This document shows positions 7,775 to 12,156 of a stretch of DNA of 12,156 bases, in pieces. Made by a program: the position numbers and the translations under genes. This DNA comes from Pseudomonadota bacterium (GTDB lineage: Bacteria > Pseudomonadota > Gammaproteobacteria > Xanthomonadales > Rhodanobacteraceae). The stretch lies in contig JAJXTX010000055.1 of assembly GCA_021783385.1 (NCBI GenBank), positions 1 to 12,156 on the forward strand. Direction: 5' to 3'. Each line of letters opens with the position of its first letter. Within the stretch, counting starts at the first letter, position 1. The notes below the pieces were generated by a model. That model was not told the origin of the DNA, searched no databases, and saw only the letters and a program-made list of their open reading frames with translations.

Positions 7775-8401
7775 CTATGCAGCGGCGTCAGCTTCGCGCA
7801 CGGCGCGGATGAAGGCTGCCAGCTTCGCCGGATCCTTGATTCCGGGCGACGACTCGATGCCACTGGCCACGTCCACCGCCCACGGCCGCGCGCTGCGGAT
7901 CGCCGCGCCAATATTGCCGGCATCGAGACCACCGGCGAGGATCAGCGGCTGCGCCAGCGTCGCCGGCATCAGCGACCAGTCGAACGCCTGCCCGCTGCCG
8001 CCGGGCTCGCCCAGCCCGTGGCCATCCAGCAGCAGCCCCGCAGCCTGCGGATACTGCTGCAACCGCGGCAACGCGGCAGCGCCCTCGCCCATCGCGACCG
8101 CTTTCAGATACGGTCGCCCGAACTGCGCGCACCAGTCATCGGTCTCGACGCCGTGGAACTGCAGCAGCGACGGCTGCACGCACTCGATCACCTCGCGCAC
8201 GAACGCCGCCTCGTCATCCATCAGCAGCGCCACCGTGCCGACGAACGGCGGCAGCGCGCGCACGATGCTGCGCGCCTGCTGCAGCGACACGCGGCGGCGA
8301 CTGCGCGCGGTGAGCACCACGCCGATCGCGTCGGCGCCCAGGCGCGCGGCCAGCAGCGCATCCTCGACGCGGGTCATGCCGCAGCACTTGATGCGCGTCA
8401 C
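7775..8401 (-). CDS. trpF: Phosphoribosylanthranilate isomerase
   Basis: TrpF catalyses the Amadori rearrangement of N-(5'-phosphoribosyl)anthranilate to CdRP, the third step of tryptophan synthesis. The 208-residue TIM barrel starts [20 protein letters not shown]. The general base Cys7 (in IKCCG, where most homologues have KICG) and general acid Asp126 (LLLDGHG) sit at the numbers known from the Thermotoga enzyme. LILAGGL and [15 protein letters not shown] form the phosphate-binding end. I choose GTG 8401 over ATG 8422: AGGAG lies eight bases before the GTG, the start overlaps the truA stop as GTGA, and ATG 8422 has GAGGT directly abutting it, too close to serve. The ATG choice would add seven residues (MPAGDRS). 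Probably cotranscribed with truA. Confidence 0.95.
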   Translation of the reverse strand: MTRIKCCGMTRVEDALLAARLGADAIGVVLTARSRRRVSLQQARSIVRALPPFVGTVALLMDDEAAFVREVIECVQPSLLQFHGVETDDWCAQFGRPYLKAVAMGEGAAALPRLQQYPQAAGLLLDGHGLGEPGGSGQAFDWSLMPATLAQPLILAGGLDAGNIGAAIRSARPWAVDVASGIESSPGIKDPAKLAAFIRAVREADAAA

Positions 8402-9180
8402 GGAACGGTCTCCTGCTGGCATACCTCGGGCGGCAAGCCCCAGTGGGCCGGATAGCGCGGCCCCACGAAGGTCAGCCCGCTGGCCGGCGCAGTCGGCCCG
8501 GCCTGCTGGCGGTCGCGGCCGGCCAGCAGTTCGGCCAGCCACGCCACCGGCTGCTCGCCGCGGCCGATCGGCAGCAGCGAGCCCACGATGTTGCGCACCA
8601 TGTGGTGCAGAAACGCGTTCGCCTCGATGTCGACCAGCACCTGCTCGCCCTCGCGCCGCACGCTCACCGCCAGCACCGAGCGGCGCGGATGCGCCGCCTG
8701 ACAGGACAGCGCGCGGAAAGCGCTGAAATCGTGCTCGCCCAGCAGTGCCTGCGCCGCCGCGTGCATGCGCCCGGCGTCCAGCGGCAGCCGTTCCCAGGTG
8801 ACGTAGCGAGCGTCCAGCGCCGCACGCACCGGACGGTTCAGCAGGTGATAGCGGTAGCGCCGGCTGCGTGCCGCATAGCGTGCATGGAACTCTGCCGCCA
8901 CCGGCTGCGCCCACAGCACCGCCACGCTGGGCGGCAGGTTGGCGCAGCTGCCGAGCACCCAGCCGCGCATGTCGCGCTGCGCCCCGGTGTCGAAATGCAC
9001 CACCTGGCAGCGACCGTGCACACCGGCATCGGTGCGGCCGGCGCAGCTGATCTCGACCGGATGCGCGGCCACCTGCGAAAGCGCACGCTCCACCGCGGCC
9101 TGCACGCTGGCGGCGGATTTGAGCCGCTGCCAGCCGGAAAAATCGGTGCCGTCGTATTCGATGCCGAGTGCGATACGCAT
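8398..9180 (-). CDS. truA: tRNA pseudouridine(38-40) synthase
   Basis: TruA converts uridines 38, 39 and 40 in the anticodon stem-loop of many tRNAs to pseudouridine. The 260-residue product begins [20 protein letters not shown]. The catalytic aspartate is Asp51 in [43 protein letters not shown] and [22 protein letters not shown] are further family motifs. ATG 9180 is chosen because the conserved N-terminus begins there; the reading extends upstream to 9246 in frame but those residues resemble nothing. No good Shine-Dalgarno sequence precedes it. The downstream end overlaps trpF by four bases. The order fimV-truA-trpF is the same as in Pseudomonas, where truA is also linked to fimV. Confidence 0.97.
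   Translation of the reverse strand: MRIALGIEYDGTDFSGWQRLKSAASVQAAVERALSQVAAHPVEISCAGRTDAGVHGRCQVVHFDTGAQRDMRGWVLGSCANLPPSVAVLWAQPVAAEFHARYAARSRRYRYHLLNRPVRAALDARYVTWERLPLDAGRMHAAAQALLGEHDFSAFRALSCQAAHPRRSVLAVSVRREGEQVLVDIEANAFLHHMVRNIVGSLLPIGRGEQPVAWLAELLAGRDRQQAGPTAPASGLTFVGPRYPAHWGLPPEVCQQETVP
8410..8414 (-). promoter_or_regulatory. Ribosome binding site deciding the trpF start
   Basis: On the minus strand AGGAG lies eight bases before GTG 8401, inside the last codons of truA. It favours the GTG that overlaps the truA stop codon over the in-frame ATG at 8422. Confidence 0.7.
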
Positions 9181-9232
9181 GGAGGTGCTGCAGCCCGCGG
9201 AAAGACGCTGAAGATTAGCAGCCCGCCAACGA

Positions 9233-9259
9233 CGTCGGGCCGGCAAGGCCGGCCCGACG
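9233..9259. repeat. Perfect hairpin between fimV and truA (terminator or REP-like)
   Basis: CGTCGGGCCGGC (9233-9244) and GCCGGCCCGACG (9248-9259) form a 12-bp GC-rich stem with an AAG loop. In the direction of fimV transcription it starts 29 bases after the stop codon and is not followed by a T-run. It therefore fits either a rho-dependent or attenuating hairpin, or a single REP-type intergenic element such as those common in Xanthomonadales genomes. The remaining bases of the 108-bp gap show only a weak TAATCT that might be a -10 for truA. Confidence 0.65.
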
Positions 9260-9288
9260 AAAGCATCTGCTGCCGCTGAGGGAGGTGG

Positions 9289-11610
9289 TCAGTGCAGCGT
9301 GTCGAGCAGCCGCCTGGCGATGTCCTGCTGCATCTGGCTGCCTTCCTTGAGCACCTCGCCCAGCATGGCGCGGGCGCCATCGGCATCGCCCATGTCCAGA
9401 TAGGCGCGCGCCAGATCCAGCTTGGTGTCTACCGGATCGTCGTTGAACTCGCCCGGATCCTGGCCGCGATCCGTACCATACGGCTCGCTGCCGCTCTCGC
9501 CGAAACGCCAGCTCGGCTCCGCCGCCACCGGTGCGGCCGGCGCCTGCACCGGCGCGGGGGGCGGCGGCACCAGCGGTGCCGCCACCGTCGTGTCCGCATC
9601 CGTCGCCGCCGCGTGCGGCGCAGCGGCAGTCAGATCGAAGTCGTAGTGGTATTCGCTGACCTTCTTCGGTGGCTGCGCGGGGAGCGGTGGCATCGCTGCC
9701 GCCACCGTGGGCGTGTCGTTGCCGGCGGCATATTCATCGAGGTCGAACGGGTGGCGCGCGTCCGCCTCGTCCTGCGCCGGCAGTGGCGCATGGTGATCGA
9801 ACAGCGGATGACCCGGCACCAGGTCCTCACCCATGTGCAGCACGTCCTGCCACTCGTCCTGCTGCGGATCGGTGATGTGGGCATGCATCGCCTCGGCGGC
9901 AGCCTCGAACCGCTCGACGTCCCGCCGCGAGTAATACAGGGTGACCAGTTCCAGATGCAGGTCGATGTTCTCCGGATGCTCGGCCAGTTGGTCGAGCAGC
10001 TCGTCCTGATCGATGTCGTCACCGTCAAAAGCTGCCGCCGGCGAGGGACCGCCGAAGCGATCGGCCAGCGACGGCGCGGGATTTGCTCGTGGTGCGCGCT
10101 TGCGGCGCCCCAGCAGCGCCAGCAGCAGAACCAGCACCGCACCGGCGCCAACCGCCCATGCCCACGGCTGCATGTACCAGGGCTGATCGGGCGCGGGCCG
10201 CGGGACGGGGATGGCATGCGCCACCGGTTTCGGCGCCGGCTCGACGGCGGCCGGCTTGGCCGTGGCGGCGACAGAGGTGGGGCTCGCCACCGGCGCAGCG
10301 GCGACGGCGCTGCTCGCGGTCGGGGGCGCTGCCGAAGCGGGTGCAGCCACGCTGCTGGCCCGGGCGGCAGACTCTGACGTGACGACCGCCTTCGGTGTGC
10401 TGGCCGAGGTGGCAGGTGTAGCGGCGGGAGTGGCAGCCGCCTTGCGCGCGGCAGCCAGCTTGGTCTGCAGCTCGGCGATCTCGCTGTTCTTGAGCGACAG
10501 CAGATGCTCGTTCTTGCTGTTGATGTCCGCCATGTCCTTCAGGCGGGTTTTCAGGTCGCTGCTCTGCTGCTGCAGGCTGGCCAGACTCTCGCGCGTGCGC
10601 AGCAGATCCTGGCGCAGGCCGGCGACGGAGCTGTCGCCCTTGCCGCCCGCGGGGCCGGCGCCGGAAGCCGAACTGCTGCCGGCCTTGGCCGGCAGCAGGG
10701 CCAGCCGATCACCCGGCGCGACAGCGGCGCTGCCGGGTGAACTGGAGGCGCTGGCACGGGTCGCCGCATCGGCCACGGTGGCCGGCTTGCCGACCGGGCC
10801 GGCGCGCCAGTCGCTGTTCTGGCGGCGCACCTCGGCCATCGCCGCGGCGACCGCCATGGTCTGCGCCTCGGTGGCGGTGGGCACGCGCAGCACCGCACCG
10901 GTCTTCAGGGCGTTGATGTTGTCGCGATAGAACGCATCCGGATTGGCCTGCTTGAGCGCGACCAGCATCTGGCTGATGTCGACGCCGGCCGGCGCAGTGG
11001 CGTGCGCAATCGAGGAAAGCGTCTGACCACGCTGGACCGGGCCGTACTGACCAGTAGCCCCCGACGCCGACGCCGGTGCGGGAGCTGCGGCGGTGGCACG
11101 ACTCGGACGCGGCGCGGTCGGCGCGGCGGCACGCTGAACCGGGCGACTGGCCGTAGCCGGTGCTGGCGCCGCGGCCGCGGCGGCGGTGGCCGGCGCGACG
11201 CTGGTGGCCGGGTGGCTTCCGGGCGGATCGAGCAGGATCGCGAACTCGCGCACGCTGGTGCCGGCCCTGTCCTTCACCTGCAGCAGCAGGTCAAGGTAAG
11301 GATCGTCGACCGACACGCTGCTGGTGATGCGGATCACCGACTGGCCGCTGGCGATTTTCGCGACACTGAAATGCAGCGGTATGGTCGTGCGCCCGCCGAC
11401 GATCCCGGCCCGGGCGAAATCCTCGTTCGACGCCAGCTGCACGGTGAGATGCTGCAGCTCCGCCGGATTGGCGGGGTGCAGCGGGATCTCCGCCAGCAGT
11501 GGCTCCCCCAAGCTCGATTTGACCTGCACCTGACCGAGATCCAGCGCCATCGCATGGCTGCTGCCCAGGGCCAGCGCCAGCAGCATCGACAACTTCAACG
11601 AACGATTCAT
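9289..11610 (-). CDS. fimV: FimV-type pilus/polarity hub protein with LysM domain
   Basis: FimV is an inner-membrane protein with a peptidoglycan-binding periplasmic part and a cytoplasmic scaffold; in Pseudomonas it supports type IV pilus assembly, cAMP signalling and polar localisation. The 773-residue protein has a signal peptide (MNRSLKLSMLLALALGSSHAMA, cut near 22) and then the FimV N-terminal domain (about 23-130, LDLGQVQVKSSLGEPLLAEI). Next come an Ala/Pro linker and a LysM domain (about 188-244, YGPVQRGQTLSSIA). A coiled coil spans about 328-391, another Ala/Pro linker follows, and one membrane helix lies at 483-500 before GRRKR. The acidic cytoplasmic region contains TPR-like helices (about 535-580) and the conserved C-terminal motif (725-772, DTKLDLARAYLDMGDADGARAML). 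ATG 11610 is preferred over GTG 11613, as GGGGGAG then sits six bases upstream. It is shorter than P. aeruginosa FimV (about 920). Confidence 0.96.
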   Translation of the reverse strand: MNRSLKLSMLLALALGSSHAMALDLGQVQVKSSLGEPLLAEIPLHPANPAELQHLTVQLASNEDFARAGIVGGRTTIPLHFSVAKIASGQSVIRITSSVSVDDPYLDLLLQVKDRAGTSVREFAILLDPPGSHPATSVAPATAAAAAAPAPATASRPVQRAAAPTAPRPSRATAAAPAPASASGATGQYGPVQRGQTLSSIAHATAPAGVDISQMLVALKQANPDAFYRDNINALKTGAVLRVPTATEAQTMAVAAAMAEVRRQNSDWRAGPVGKPATVADAATRASASSSPGSAAVAPGDRLALLPAKAGSSSASGAGPAGGKGDSSVAGLRQDLLRTRESLASLQQQSSDLKTRLKDMADINSKNEHLLSLKNSEIAELQTKLAAARKAAATPAATPATSASTPKAVVTSESAARASSVAAPASAAPPTASSAVAAAPVASPTSVAATAKPAAVEPAPKPVAHAIPVPRPAPDQPWYMQPWAWAVGAGAVLVLLLALLGRRKRAPRANPAPSLADRFGGPSPAAAFDGDDIDQDELLDQLAEHPENIDLHLELVTLYYSRRDVERFEAAAEAMHAHITDPQQDEWQDVLHMGEDLVPGHPLFDHHAPLPAQDEADARHPFDLDEYAAGNDTPTVAAAMPPLPAQPPKKVSEYHYDFDLTAAAPHAAATDADTTVAAPLVPPPPAPVQAPAAPVAAEPSWRFGESGSEPYGTDRGQDPGEFNDDPVDTKLDLARAYLDMGDADGARAMLGEVLKEGSQMQQDIARRLLDTLH

Positions 11611-11651
11611 CACGTGCTCCCCCGAACGATCATGGCGCCATGCATGGTGTC

Positions 11652-11666
11652 GCCGCCGCAGGCGGC
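11652..11666. other. Small hairpin in the fimV leader
   Basis: GCCGCC (11652-11657) and GGCGGC (11661-11666) form a 6-bp stem over a GCA loop. Next to it, towards fimV, overlapping palindromes ATGGCGCCAT (11632-11641) and CCATGCATGG (11638-11647) occur. If the candidate promoter at 11688-11716 is used, all lie in the 5' untranslated region. Their role is unknown. Confidence 0.3.
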
Positions 11667-11687
11667 TACTGTTCCAAACGAAGTGTC

Positions 11688-11716
11688 ACTTTAGTCAGAT
11701 GCAGCCCAATCAACAA
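11688..11716 (-). promoter_or_regulatory. Candidate fimV promoter
   Basis: On the minus strand TTGTTG (11716-11711) and TAAAGT (11693-11688) are separated by exactly 17 bases, with roughly four of six matches in each hexamer. The surrounding gap is visibly more AT-rich than the genes around it. The predicted leader is about 70 bases. fimV may also be read from the asd side, since no terminator is evident after the small gene at 11759. Confidence 0.4.
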
Positions 11717-11758
11717 TAGCGGCCGCGAATACTTGCAGCGCATTGCTACGGCAGGTTC

Positions 11759-12094
11759 TCATGGCTGCGGCGTCTTTGCCCCACGCTGTGCCGGGCTGCC
11801 ACCGAGCAGCGCCTGCAACTGGTGCTGCAGTTCGGCGATCTGCCGGTCCTGCTCGCGCAGGCGCTGGCTGGCCTGCTGGCTGTGCGCCTGCTGGCGGGCG
11901 ATAGCGCGCTGCAGCCGCTGCACCTCGGCCTGGTGCTGCGCCACGCGATGATCGATGCGCGCCAGCGATGCGCGCGTCGCGGCACCCGCGGTGGCGTCGG
12001 CCGCCGCGGGCGGCGGCGAGGCCCGGGCGTGCTCCGGCCCGACCAGCGCAGCCAGCAGCAGGCCAACCTGCCCGAGCCGCTGCGCCGTCGACAC
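11759..12094 (-). CDS. Small exported coiled-coil protein, unknown function
   Basis: I do not recognise a named family. The 111-residue product has an N-terminal signal peptide (hydrophobic VGLLLAALVG at 10-19, likely cut after ARA at 25). A short Ala/Pro-rich stretch follows, then a Gln- and Arg-rich helix from about 41 to 97 with leucine, alanine and valine spacing typical of a coiled coil (IDHRVAQHQAEVQRLQRAIA, LREQDRQIAELQHQLQALL). The tail (GGSPAQRGAKTPQP) is disordered. The GTG start (12094-12092) shares one base with the asd stop (TAGTG) and AGGA lies nine bases upstream, so it is probably translated by coupling with asd. It lies 148 bp before fimV, which hints at, but does not prove, an envelope or FimV-related role. 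The coding call rests on the signal peptide, overlap and helix pattern. Confidence 0.7.
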   Translation of the reverse strand: MSTAQRLGQVGLLLAALVGPEHARASPPPAAADATAGAATRASLARIDHRVAQHQAEVQRLQRAIARQQAHSQQASQRLREQDRQIAELQHQLQALLGGSPAQRGAKTPQP

Positions 12095-12156
12095 TACAGA
12101 TAGTCCTGGATCAGCAGCTCGGCGATCTGCACCGCATTCAGCGCTGCGCCCTTGCG
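12094..12156 (-). CDS. asd: Aspartate-semialdehyde dehydrogenase, last 20 codons (5' part beyond window)
   Basis: The last twenty residues, RKGAALNAVQIAELLIQDYL, followed by TAG (12096-12094), match the C-terminal helix of Asd. Asd reduces aspartyl phosphate to aspartate semialdehyde for lysine/diaminopimelate, threonine and methionine synthesis. The RKGAALNAVQIAE motif is highly characteristic, and asd is the expected neighbour upstream of fimV in Pseudomonas and Xanthomonadales. Only this end is visible. Confidence 0.88.
   Translation of the reverse strand, partial: RKGAALNAVQIAELLIQDYL

Overview
The window reads as chromosomal core DNA from a GC-rich gammaproteobacterium. I infer the order Xanthomonadales (now Lysobacterales), most likely a Rhodanobacter, Dyella or Frateuria-like member. 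The grounds are the gene order asd - small gene - fimV - truA - trpF, the trp genes next to accD, and strong GC bias at third codon positions. The taxonomic call is inference. I found no tRNA, rRNA, IS element, prophage or CRISPR array.

Left part (1-3381). The N-terminal half of gltX (glutamyl-tRNA synthetase) runs leftward off the edge. Divergent from it, with only 29 bp between start codons, is a small outer-membrane beta-barrel-like protein. A GT4-type glycosyltransferase and a PAP2 phosphatase follow on the same strand, overlapping by 32 bp and probably translationally coupled. They may act together in envelope lipid chemistry.

Gap (3382-3658). These 277 bases hold a strong hairpin after the PAP2 gene and two diverged copies of a 126-bp tandem repeat. 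Each copy carries two inverted 9-mers that resemble DnaA boxes (TTGTCCACA or TTTTCCACA). This is the least explained stretch of the window. It lies directly downstream of accD, where folC would be expected in relatives.

Middle (3659-8401). A leftward trpB-trpA-accD unit codes for both tryptophan synthase subunits (ATGA overlap) and the acetyl-CoA carboxylase beta subunit. Divergent from trpB is a LysR regulator closely resembling Pseudomonas TrpI. The 128-bp shared region has a good trpBA promoter and several short palindromes, so activation by TrpI bound to indoleglycerol phosphate is a natural inference. trpI converges on trpF.

Right part (7775-12156). A leftward series runs asd (C-terminal end only) - small secreted coiled-coil protein - fimV - truA - trpF. 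asd and the small gene share one base (TAGTG), and truA and trpF overlap by GTGA. fimV has its own candidate promoter, and a perfect 12-bp-stem hairpin separates it from truA.

Most of the window is therefore well-understood housekeeping: aminoacylation, fatty-acid and tryptophan synthesis, pseudouridylation and polar or pilus organisation. The points worth a second look are the repeat with DnaA-box-like sites, the GT4/PAP2 pair, the unnamed coiled-coil gene and the merged trpI-trpBA/accD arrangement.
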